Below the pieces are notes generated by a model. That model saw nothing but the letters and a program-made list of their open reading frames with translations, made no database searches and had not been told where the DNA came from. Positions 1-8,729 of a stretch of DNA of 64,000 nucleotides are shown here, one piece after another (the first letter of the stretch is position 1; each line of letters begins with the position of its first letter). Source of the DNA: Cymodocea nodosa (taxonomy: Eukaryota > Streptophyta > Magnoliopsida > Alismatales > Cymodoceaceae); NCBI GenBank assembly GCA_036874045.1, contig JAZBRI010000011.1, forward strand, positions 6,324,001-6,388,000, given 5' to 3'. The position numbers and the translations under genes are program-made.

Positions 1-240
1 AAATATTGGTTTTACCGAAACATAGTATCGATCCAATCGAAAGAAAAATAAAAAAATAAAAAATATTTTGGTTTAACCGAAGCATAGTATCGGTTAAACC
101 GGCAAAAAAAAATTGTATATTAATTTTCAAAAAAAATATTGGTTTTACCGAAACATAGTATCGGTCCAACCAAAAGAAAAATAAAAAAAATAAAAATATT
201 TAGGTCTGACCGAAGCATAGTATCGGTTAAATCGGTAAAA
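1..240 (+). repeat. Hairpin repeat array (ACCGAARCATAGTATCGGT type), Gyp-A
   Basis: Four imperfect units, each 60-70 bp from the next and separated by A-rich linkers. Each contains ACCGAA(A/G)CATAGTATCGGT. The second unit has a perfect 11-bp stem: GGTTTAACCGA at 70-80 and TCGGTTAAACC at 90-100, with a 9-nt loop. The same array occurs in reverse complement at about 59390-59580, between pol and the env-position ORF of Gyp-B. It is therefore an ancestral part of this gypsy family and not a local satellite. The function is not known; a promoter, RNA structure or silencing role is possible. Confidence 0.8.
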
Positions 241-292
241 AAATAGAAAAACTATTCTCTGTAATATTTTTATTATTATATTTGCTTGTACG

Positions 293-360
293 GGGAGTCC
301 ATTGAGTTACGCTTAACTCAACGAGCATACTCTGTTAAGTCTTGAGTTAGTCAATGAGCT
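293..360 (+). repeat. TGAGTT-type hairpin repeats upstream of env-position ORF remnant
   Basis: Contains short inverted repeats of the type CATTGAGTTACGC / TTAACTCAACGAG and CTTGAGTTAGTCAATGAG. It matches the reverse complement of about 59260-59350 in Gyp-B, where the array precedes the env-position ORF. Here the array is followed almost at once by the last codons of that ORF, so its body has been deleted in Gyp-A. Confidence 0.65.
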
Positions 361-369
361 TATTCCGTA

Positions 370-417
370 TTAGAAAAACTCCAAAAGGAAGTAGATGAAT
401 TTAGGCATAGAGATTAA
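370..417 (+). pseudogene. 3' tail of env-position ORF (coiled-coil end), Gyp-A
   Basis: Only the last 15 codons and the stop survive, reading LEKLQKEVDEFRHRD. This matches the C-terminal coiled coil of the env-position ORFs at 44372-44644 (+) and 56840-57025 (-). Roughly 2 kb of that ORF is missing between the hairpins at 293-360 and this tail, by comparison with Gyp-B. It is an internal deletion remnant with no coding capacity. Confidence 0.75.
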
Positions 418-849
418 ATTGTATTGTTCGTCTACTTGTGTAAAATTATATGAAATTGTATGGTGTACTTGTAATGTAATTGATTCATATTAATGAATAT
501 AATTTTTCAGATGCAATTTTCATACGTATTTGGATGTGAAATGAATGGAATTTATTGAATATTATGTAATTTGTGGAACTTTGTGAATATGTAACAGATT
601 TACAATTTGCTGAATGACAGGATAACTGCTTAAAAAGTTCTGCATGTTATAAGGTAAAATGTAAATTCTACATAACGTAAAATGACCTGCAAGTTAAATC
701 TTTATATAATGTTCAGATTTAAATGTATTTTAATCAAAATGTGGCATTAATGACAGATTTAACTTTATTATAGTTAGCAGAATGAAAAACAAAGAAAAAA
801 AAAAACAGAATAGAAAACTTATGAGAGTGAAACTTAGATGTTGCCAAGT
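418..849. other. AT-rich spacer between env-position tail and gag leader
   Basis: No credible gene. The sequence is collinear with 44645-45100 of Gyp-C and the reverse complement of about 56410-56839 of Gyp-B, so it is a conserved non-coding part of the gypsy family. It has A-rich runs near 790-815 and no recognisable LTR ends (TG...CA), PBS or PPT. Confidence 0.6.
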
Positions 850-1040
850 GTTAAAACTCAACGAAGTAAGTCCATTGAGTTAACTGTAAACTCCACGAGG
901 TCAGTAATATAATATAAGGTCACTCCGTTGAGTTATGTGTAACTCAACGAAGTTAGTCCGTGGAGTTAGCAACAGTAACCGACTGTGTTCTGTTGAGTAA
1001 TTTGTAACTCAACCAGGTTAGTTCGTGGATTAAGCAGAAC
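850..1040 (+). promoter_or_regulatory. TGAGTT/AACTCAACG hairpin array upstream of gag, Gyp-A
   Basis: A run of about five inverted repeats built on AACTCAACGAAGT...TCCGTTGAGTTA and the variants with ACTCCACGAGG. Equivalent arrays lie at the same place in Gyp-C (about 45100-45350) and Gyp-B (about 56190-56400). The array lies 150-350 bp upstream of a TATA-like sequence. The CAACGG/CCGTTG cores fit the general plant MYB core pattern (CNGTTR). A promoter role is inferred from position and conservation. Confidence 0.55.
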
Positions 1041-1523
1041 GGTTATTCTTTTAACCACAAACGAAACTTCGTCGGTTCAGCAGTTACCAAAATTTGAAAT
1101 TAGTAGTGGTACACATACCCATAAAAATAGGAACCACGATGCACGTTGCAAGCCACATTCTTGCAACGAGATTTATTCACTTTATGGATGCGCAGTATAT
1201 ATATGAAACAGAATGTTATTTACGAGTTACCAGCACTTTTAAAAGAAAGGAGAAAGTGTTGGAGGAACTGGAAGGAGAAGTAGTTGATTCAACCTTCATC
1301 CGACAACAAATATTTATAGAATGGAAAGCTTCAGACTGGTATGTAATTAATCTTTTACTATTTATTTATGAGCACATGGACTCGTTCTCTAAGCACTAAA
1401 TGATTAGTAAGAACACCTACCTAGGAATTTTCATTGTAGAAGAGTACTGAAAAATTTTCTAAACTAAACTTTAACGAAATTCTTTGGGGTGTAGCTAACC
1501 TTTCTTTAAAAGAGAACGTAGAG
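1041..1523 (+). promoter_or_regulatory. Conserved gag leader with TATA-like box and possible 5' UTR intron
   Basis: Contains TATATATAT at 1196-1204; the Gyp-C homologue has TATAAATATA at 45513-45522. Downstream is CTGGTATGTAATTAATC near 1338, which is kept in all three gypsy copies and resembles a 5' splice site. Before gag stands CTAACCTTTCTTTAAAAG, which resembles a branch point, pyrimidine tract and 3' splice site. An ORF of 101 codons at 1094-1399 exists only in this copy and is broken in the others, so it is probably not coding. Promoter and intron are inferences. Confidence 0.45.
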
Positions 1524-2747
1524 ATGGCTACTCTAGTAGAAAAACCATTAGGAGAGATTCTATATCCTGAATTAATTGATGAACCTTCATGTATTCGATT
1601 GCCAAACTTTAAGGGAGATAGGTTTGAATTGAAATCTAATTATATTAGTCAATTGCCACATTTTCATGGATTAGAAAGAGACGATGCCTATTATTTCCTT
1701 AGAGAATTTAACGAAGTTTGTCAAATGATGAGAATGCCGAACATGAGTATAAATGCTATTAAACTTAGATATAGCCCTTTTTCTTTAAAAGATACAGCTA
1801 AGAGATTGTTATTTACTCTATCGCCTAATTCAATTTCTACATGGACTGAATTTTGCTCTATTTTTCTGGAAAAATACTATCCAACACATCAAACGATTAA
1901 AAAGAAGAAAGAAATATTAATGTGTAGCCAAAAACAGGGTGAATCATTCTGGAAATATTTTGAATGATTTAAAGATTTACTAACTCAATGTCCACATCAT
2001 GCAATGAGTAAAGCACAATTAATAGGCATAATTTATGAAGGCATAGATGTTTTAACGAAATCTTTATTAGAATCTACTTGTCAAAATGGATTTTTAAAAT
2101 TATGTAGTGAAGAAGCATGGGCATATTTAGAAAATTTTGCAAAAAGAACTACACAGTGGGAAAATTCGGCTGAAGCTATTGTAGATAAAAGATTATTGCC
2201 AAGAGGAATGCATGAAATAGATTCCAATACTATGCTTGAGGTGAAATTAAATGAATTAACAAAGAAAATAGAAGAGTTATCATTAAATCAAAAGCTAGCA
2301 GAAAAGAATACAAACATAAATGACTTAGATATTATTTATGCTAGAAACCAAAGAGATAACTTGGGAAATTCTTATAATCCTAATTGGAGAAATCACCCGA
2401 ATTTATCTTGGAGAAACAACAATTTCCAAGGAGGAGAAAATATAAATGAGAAGAACATAAGTTATGAAGTATTAATTGAACAAGGAGCTAGAATAGAGAA
2501 ATTAGAAAAGATAATCCAACAAGTAAACAATCGTCTAGAATTTATATTTGGAAATGCTACAAATCAAAATCAGAATAGAAATATATCACTTAGACAAAAG
2601 GAACCAATGGAAGTTAAACCTACTGGAGGATTGCCAATACAAGCTATACCTAATCATGTCAATAGAATGGTTAATGAAATTGATACCTCTTCTAGGAGGG
2701 CAGCATATCTAAAGCAACTATCTGTATGTATATATGTTTTATTTTAA
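1524..2747 (+). pseudogene. gag: Gypsy (Athila/Tat-like) gag, one in-frame stop, Gyp-A
   Basis: Capsid-type gag polyprotein of a Ty3/gypsy element. The first part (to codon 147) matches the retrotransposon gag fold: an FLREFNEVC helix, then LRYSPFSLKDTAKRLL, then a W-T-E-F segment. The frame is cut by TGA at 1965-1967, in a motif that in this family reads WERFK, so a CGA to TGA change is likely. It continues in the same frame with KDLLTQCPHH and a predicted coiled coil around 2455-2550 (ARIEKLEKIIQQVNNRLE). No zinc knuckle, protease or RT follows; the frame ends at 2747. Start ATG 1524 is the first in frame and is conserved as ATG in Gyp-B (53922), but is ATA in Gyp-C. Pol is absent and the F-box ORF follows. 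Confidence 0.85.
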
Positions 2748-2756
2748 GTTAATAGT

Positions 2757-2825
2757 ATCATAGAGTTAATTTTTAACTCAACGAACTTAGTCTGTTGAGT
2801 TATGCCTTAACTCCACGAGGGTGTG
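2757..2825 (+). promoter_or_regulatory. Hairpin array directly upstream of the F-box ORF
   Basis: Contains GAGTTAATTTTTAACTC, then AACTCAACGAACTTAGTC, TGTTGAGTTATGCCTTAACTC and CACGAGG. This is the same inverted-repeat family that precedes gag and the env-position ORFs. It ends about 60 bp before the F-box ATG at 2887. A promoter or leader role is inferred from that repeated placement. Confidence 0.5.
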
Positions 2826-2886
2826 CAGTAGTTATGTTAATTTTTGTCTCTACTAAATTTTTGATTTTATTTTACAAAATCGACAA

Positions 2887-4026
2887 ATGGAATTAATGCA
2901 ATTACCGTTGGATGCACTAAGGGAAATACTAAGTAACTTGTTAGCTAAAGATCTATGCAGGCTGTATTGTGTATCAAAGAAAATTAAAGACTGTATTGAA
3001 GAAAAATATTTTCAGGGACTACAAGCTGCAAAAATGACTAAGATTAGAGATGGATTCATATGGAGGTCATTTAATCGTAGTTCAAATACCCATGAATATC
3101 TGGCTATGGAAGAAACTACTGGAATTCCACCCAATGCATTAGAAGGAATGAGTCATATTATGAGGATAGATGAAGGATTAATCATATACAAGACGAGACC
3201 AAGGTATGCAAGTTTATCATTACCTGATATTTTGATAAGAAATCCTATAACAGGAGAAGAATGGAATATAGGAAGACCTAATAGATTTGAAGCACCAACT
3301 GTAAATTGTGGGTCAGCTTTAATATTTTCTAATAAAAATTCTGCAATTTCTGAAAAATTATATTATTGGAGACCTATAGGAAATTGGGGTGAAGATTTAC
3401 GCTTAAGTGTGTATAATTTTCTAAACAGATCTTGGAATGAAAACATTATAATATATCTAGGACAAAAATCATTAACTAACCAAACACATGTCATACTTGA
3501 TGGATATATCTATTTAGTCACGGAGATATCATTAGCATATGGATCTGATTTATACATAGTGAGCATAGACAGTTATGATTTTTATATAGAAATTTTACCT
3601 ATACCGAGTGAAATAGCTAAACCACCATCTGCAGAATTTAATGAAATTCAAATAGGAATGTGGTATAATGAAGAAGATGATCCTACTTTATGTCTGATAA
3701 GATGGTGGGATGAACTGATGAAATTTCAAATATGGATTATGGAAGACATGAATGAATGGAAGTGGGAAGAGGAGTATATTGAAATAGAGGTAGAAATAGA
3801 AACTGCTACATTACCTTGGAACCAAAAAGGATCCCTTTCTGCATTACATATCATTAATGGTAATACACTCATATTTGGAATTTATAATATATTGCATGTT
3901 TACAAATTAAAAAGGAACAAGAACTGCATTAAAACAGAATTAATAGCAAGAAGAACTATGCCTAAAAAGTTTGCTTGGACTGATACATTTATTCCCTTTG
4001 TTTCTACTTTTCAATCATGTTCTTAA
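2887..4026 (+). CDS. F-box protein inside a gypsy element (captured host-type gene)
   Basis: Uninterrupted 379-codon ORF without introns. Residues 5-38 form an F-box (LPLDALREIL...CRLYCVSKKIKDCI), the motif that binds SKP1 in SCF ubiquitin ligases. The rest resembles the F-box-associated type: IRNPITGEEW near residue 117, then VYNFLNRSW near 175, with repeated beta-rich segments and no zinc finger or transmembrane segment. No target protein can be inferred. It lies between gag (ending 2747) and the element's 3' UTR and PPT (5743-5756), where pol would be expected, and has its own hairpin array just upstream. Neighbouring genes have stops but this one has none, which suggests recent capture or selection. 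Alternative: a host gene overrun by transposons, but the collinear gag-to-PPT context argues for carriage within the element. Confidence 0.8.
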   Translation: MELMQLPLDALREILSNLLAKDLCRLYCVSKKIKDCIEEKYFQGLQAAKMTKIRDGFIWRSFNRSSNTHEYLAMEETTGIPPNALEGMSHIMRIDEGLIIYKTRPRYASLSLPDILIRNPITGEEWNIGRPNRFEAPTVNCGSALIFSNKNSAISEKLYYWRPIGNWGEDLRLSVYNFLNRSWNENIIIYLGQKSLTNQTHVILDGYIYLVTEISLAYGSDLYIVSIDSYDFYIEILPIPSEIAKPPSAEFNEIQIGMWYNEEDDPTLCLIRWWDELMKFQIWIMEDMNEWKWEEEYIEIEVEIETATLPWNQKGSLSALHIINGNTLIFGIYNILHVYKLKRNKNCIKTELIARRTMPKKFAWTDTFIPFVSTFQSCS

Positions 4027-5742
4027 GCTATGATTTTGTGTGTTTAACGTGTGTATTCTGCATTTATTTTTATTTTTTTTAAAAAAAAAGAATTTTGAAG
4101 TTTTTCATGTTCATTTTATAAAAAAAAAAACAAACAAAACAAAATATCAATCCAGTTTGTTGGTATCTGTTTTGGGAAACCAACTGGCTTGCTTGTGAGC
4201 CACCAAAGGCATAGGAGCCTAGGTTCCACACAAGACACTGATTTATTAATATCTGTTAAATGTTATTTTGTTTTATATTCTGTATTTATTTGGGAATGAA
4301 AAGTTTTTCAAAATCAAAAATCGAAATATGCAGAAAGAGATACAAATGGAACAAGGTATGTAACCAATTACTTATCCTGAACTTAAATCAAACAAAACTT
4401 TATTCATGCTTGCTACAATTACTGTACTTATTGTCAAATCTTTTACATTGAGGACAATGCAAAATGTAGGTATAGGGGGGAGGTAATTAAAGTAACAGCC
4501 ATATAAGTTTGTTAATTAAAGAAATTAAAATGGTATTGCAAAGTTTTGAGGAAATTAAAAATTTTTATGAACTTGCTGTAACTATCCGATAATTGAGACT
4601 GTAAAATTTTTATAAACTGCTTGAATGTTATATTTAGAAGGCTATAGAATTTATTATTTATGTAAATCTAGATATAGTACCTTATGATTTTTCTGGATTT
4701 CATGAGTTTAACAGTTTCACGATTTTAAAATGAAATCAGAATATTTAATGCTTAATTAGAAAATTATTTGAAGTCTTGAAACACATATGATGAAAGATAC
4801 ATTTACTTTGACTGATTGAACTTGTAGAATGATTTATGTGTAGATCTTATTAAACTACAGATAAAGTATGAGCTTATTGTTATGGATTCATATTTTTAGT
4901 AAATGATAAAAGCAGGATTATATGAGATTGGTGTTTTACTACATTTGTATTAATGAAATACGTGCATATACAGTATGTGATTAATGCTTTGTTTTGTGTG
5001 TGCATTTATTTTTAGAAAAAAAAGAAGAAAAAAACAAAAAAAAAAAAACTTTGAGAGTTTATTGACTTGTTTGATCACGAGCCTTTTGTACTTGAGCAGA
5101 TAGGTATGTAAGGATTGTTGACCTGAAAAAGTACTCTGAAAATCTAGCAACCTAAGATCCTGATCAGATCTGGGATTGTTGACTGAAAGCTCGTAAAATG
5201 GGTACATTAGAAAGCTCTTGTATGATTCAAGCTTGTCAAATTAACTTTTAAAGTACACAAAAAAAAAAAAACACATACTGTTCTGAAAAGATACAAGTGT
5301 TTTGTGAAATACAAATATCTTATGAATCGAGTATATTTTATGTTATCTAGAATTGCTGAAATATGAATCTGGAATTGACTTTTGAAGTTGTTTAATGGAA
5401 ATACAATTCTTTATTCTACTTGTCTTAATCAAATTGAATTGGATTGTACTTTGATTTGTATGTTGTTGAAATTTCTTCTAGAAAACTTATTGGAAAATTC
5501 AGGATTACAGATGATGAAAAGAAGAACAAACGATAATATAATTAACTCCTATATGAAGATGATATACTTTGTATGTAATTTACATATATTCTAAATATCT
5601 TTGCAGGTTGATTACTGAAACATACAGAATATATGTTTATGCTAAACAGAAGAAAAAAAAACAAAAGGGGAAAAATTAATTCTAGCACTTTTTGAAAGAC
5701 CAATTAATTAGATCTTAGTTTGCTAAGGGACTAGCAAAATTT
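4027..5742 (+). other. Gyp-A 3' untranslated module, partly shared with copia Y elements
   Basis: No gene. At 4448-4490 GAGGACAATGC is followed by TATAGGGGGGAGG, a PPT-like sequence resembling the Athila/Tat 3' signature. From about 4790 to 5240 the sequence aligns with the reverse complement of copia Y-b (about 17390-17830) and Y-c (about 34960-35400). The best part, 5049-5232, includes TTTGATCACGAGCCTTTTGT and GATAGGTATGTAAGGATTGT. It is A-rich at 5015-5048. Short ORFs here (such as 4260-4451 and 5382-5594) look like chance. Confidence 0.7.
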
Positions 5743-5756
5743 AGGTATGAGGGAAG
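5743..5756 (+). other. Polypurine tract of Gyp-A
   Basis: AGGTATGAGGGAAG lies immediately before the 3' LTR and is preceded by CTAAGGGACTAGCAAAATTT, a context typical of plant gypsy elements. It primes plus-strand DNA synthesis in reverse transcription. Confidence 0.75.
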
Positions 5757-7561
5757 TATTTAGAATGAAAAAGTGTATATTATTAACAGTTAAATGATGG
5801 TTAATTGCATAATATTTAGCTTATCATATGAGAATTAAGCCATTATGTTATAATTGCACTGTTATATGCTTTAATTGAAGAATCTGCTTAATTTTGGGGA
5901 ATTAATGTTAATTTAGTACATTTACGAACTGTCGGTAAGTTGCAGGCTGTGAAATTCTTAAGTATCCAAATTTTCTGATATTTCAGATAGTTATGTTTAA
6001 ATTGCCGAACAGTTATGTTTAGAGAGAATATTTTATTATTTCCAGATGTACACGTGTCGAGATCTGGTAGATTTACTTAAGTTTAACTAGTTAAGTTAGT
6101 ATAACTACATGCGTTGAGTTACATGAATATACACTAAGGTAACGCGTTAGGTTAGCGGCTTATTTCTTTATTACATGTATTTTATAGTTATTTTCTAAAA
6201 TGCCACTGTAGCGGTTGTAGGAACAGACAATTGGAAGGAAAAACCACTTTTGCACGTATCACGTAGGAATTCAATCGCGCATGGAGAAGGAAGCATCGTC
6301 GTTGATCTAAAGGAAGGAAATCCAACCGATTATTCAAGCAGAAGCAGTTACTACTGAAGAAATATAAAAGAAAAGAAGAAAAAAAGAAGAAAGTGTGATC
6401 GATGGATGGTAGTGTATATAGAGGACCACCGAGCTTTCTGCAGACAATATTGGCGATTCTCCGAAGTATCACACCAACCATCATATCACCACCATAATCA
6501 CCAACCATCGGAAGTCTATGAGAATACTTTCTTGATGTCGGGTTGATTCCGAGCCAAACACAGTGTGTGACAACCATTGTGAAGAGTGATCGCGTCGCGG
6601 GAAGGGAAGCCATTTTCACCAAGCGCCGACTCATATTTCAGGAGATCGTAAAGCTTTTAGCCTTGGCTTCGGGTTGATGCCTGTATGCTGAAGAGGAGAT
6701 CATCTTGCAATTCTGGACTCGCGATTCTATAGGGAGAGGAGACAGAATTGTAAGTGGTTTAATTTTTAGTGGTGTAATCGCATTGCAAGTAGTGTCGGAA
6801 GTATTTACTGTCAAGTGAGATTACTTTACATTTCACCTTTCACCCATTTCCATGTTCACATCAAAACAAAAATACCAAAAACAATTTATCTTTGTTTGTA
6901 TGTTGTATTTGAGTATTGTATTGTTTGTGTTGTATCGTGATTAATGTTATCTGTATCAGTTTTATGATTGTTTTATGTTAGTTTTAATTTTACAGTTTAC
7001 TGTAATTGGTTCGTACAAAAAACTTAAAGATTTTAATGGTGACTGTTTGAATCATCTGAATGTTAGTATTGCTTAATGATAAATCCAATGTTAACTAGCA
7101 TTAAAAAGCTTAATTGATGTTATTTACAATCTGTGGAATCGCCCAATGGTTGGCCGAATTCCTCTGTAAATAGCAATATTATAAAGAAGAGATAGGCTCG
7201 TGGAGTTAACTTAAGTCCACGAGGATAGTCCGTTGAGTTAGCCATAACTCAACGAACTTAGTTCATTAAGTTAACTGTAACTCAACGGAGTGCTTATGGA
7301 ATATAAATTTGAATTGTTAACAATCAAACATTTCTTAAATTCGTCAGCAATTCCCTATGGGATCGACCTGTACTTGCACACTGATACAATAGACACTGTG
7401 CACTTGCAGTTAAAGTACAAATTGGAATTAATATCTAAATTGTATTAAAGGTTATTTGTTTACTTCTAAAAGAAATAATAGGCATAAAGATAAATTAACT
7501 AAGTAAAAATAGAAGTAACAAATCCAAGTTTTTCTAGTGTAGTGCTCAGAAAACCCAAACA
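5757..7561 (+). repeat. 3' LTR of Gyp-A (family LTR-G), 1805 bp
   Basis: The left end reads TATTTAGAATGAAAAAG (TG changed to TA relative to 54124) and the right end reads ...AAAACCCAAACA. It matches the solo LTR at 54124-55924 over its whole length, and the partial copies at 53131-53713 and 62789-64000. Inside: inverted-repeat motifs (TCGGTAAGTT, AGATAGTTATG) in the first 350 bp, TATAAAA at 6363-6369, and a second array of perfect hairpins at 7199-7290. Near the right end is ATCGACCTGTACTTGCAC, a signature common in Athila/Tat LTRs. The right edge joins copia sequence at 7562 (GTACT). A 148-codon antisense ORF here is not kept in the other copies. Confidence 0.9.
7199..7290 (+). repeat. Perfect hairpins inside LTR-G
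   Basis: At 7231-7254 the arms CGTTGAGTTA and TAACTCAACG surround a 4-nt loop GCCA. Just before it, at 7199-7221, CGTGGA and TCCACG flank a TTAA-rich core. The matching block stands at about 55560-55640 in the solo LTR and at about 63085-63180 (inverted) in the right-hand LTR. Confidence 0.75.
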
Positions 7562-8729
7562 GTACTCTTTCTATCAAATTTAGATCCTACGTAATCAACA
7601 TCAATATATCCTATAAGATCTATTGAACTATCCTTAGAATAATACAATCTGAAATTTTTAGTTCCTTGTATATATGTAAATATTCTTTTAACAGTAATTG
7701 AGTATGATTCTTCAAGATTAGATTGAAATCTAGCACAAGCACACACAACAAACATAATATCAGGTCTACTAGCTGTTAAATAAAGTAAAGAACCAATCAT
7801 ACTTCTGTATTTTCTTTGATCTATTGATTTTCCTATGTCATCAATATCTAACTTTAAACAAGTACTCATAGGAGTTCCTTATATCCTTGTATCATTAAAA
7901 TTAAATTTCTTAAGCATTTCAACAACATATTTTTCTTGATTTAAAAATATACCTTTATCTATTTGCTTAATTTGAAGTCCTAGAAAATATGAAAGTTACC
8001 CTATCATACTCATTTCAAACTAACTAGTCATTTCTTCAAAAACTATTTTTATCAATTTATGAGAAGTTGCTCCAAAGATTATATCATCCACATATATTTA
8101 AACAACAATTTGATCTTTATCATCTTTCTTGATAAAAAGAGTATGGTCTACTTTTCTCATGATATATCTTTATTCTACAAGAAAAATAGATAATCTTTCA
8201 TACCACAATCTAGGTACTTGCTTCAAACCATATAAGGCTTTTTTCAGTTTATACACATAGTCAAGATTTTTAATATCTTCAAATCCAGATAGTTGTTTTA
8301 CATAAACTTCTTCATTAATTAAACCATTTAGAAATGCATTCTTTACATCCATTTGATATAGTTTAAAATCCATATAGCAAGCATAGGCCAATAATATTCT
8401 AATACTTTCTAACCCAACCACATGAGCAAATGTTTCATCATAATCAAGTCATTCCTATATATACCCTTGTGCAACTAATCTAGCTTTGTTTCTAATAACT
8501 TGACCAATCTCATTAGTTTTATTTCTAAAGATCTATTTTGTACCTATTATGGACTGATTTTCAGGTGGAGAAACTAATTCCCAAACATCATTTCTTATAA
8601 ATTGATTTAGTTCATCTTACATTGCCACTATCCAATTTTCATCAGGTAATGCTTCCTCTATATTCTTTGATTCCACCATAGAAACAAACATACACATACT
8701 ATTCAAATTTACTAAAGCTCTAGTTTTAA
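7562..8729 (-). pseudogene. pol: Copia (SIRE-like) reverse transcriptase fragment, Y-a
   Basis: Degenerate RT to RNase H start of a Ty1/copia pol, same family as Y-b and Y-c. Visible motifs in order: [54 protein letters not shown] (the YVDD catalytic motif), [16 protein letters not shown] and the DVDYVGSKFDRKST start of RNase H. Many in-frame stops break it. Both ends are cut by other elements: on the right by the copia X LTR at 8730 (flank TTTAA), and on the left by LTR-G at 7561. It is the oldest layer of this nest. Confidence 0.9.

Noticed and set aside
850..1040. CRISPR-like array
   Set aside because: Units are variable palindromes without constant repeats and unique spacers, in a plant retroelement. 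It is a hairpin array.
1094..1399. 101-codon ORF before gag as a possible gene
   Set aside because: The same region in Gyp-C and Gyp-B has indels that break the frame, while TATA and splice-like signals are kept. A leader fits better.
418..1523. An unrecognised LTR separating the env-position ORF from gag
   Set aside because: It would explain the gene order, but no TG...CA ends, PBS or PPT were found at either side in three copies. Kept only as a hypothesis in the gene-order finding.
6188..6634. 148-codon antisense ORF in LTR-G, with a shorter relative at 54797-54994
   Set aside because: It is not kept in the third copy (near 63748 it stops after 13 codons) and is split in the second. No known domain. 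It is probably a chance antisense frame in an LTR.
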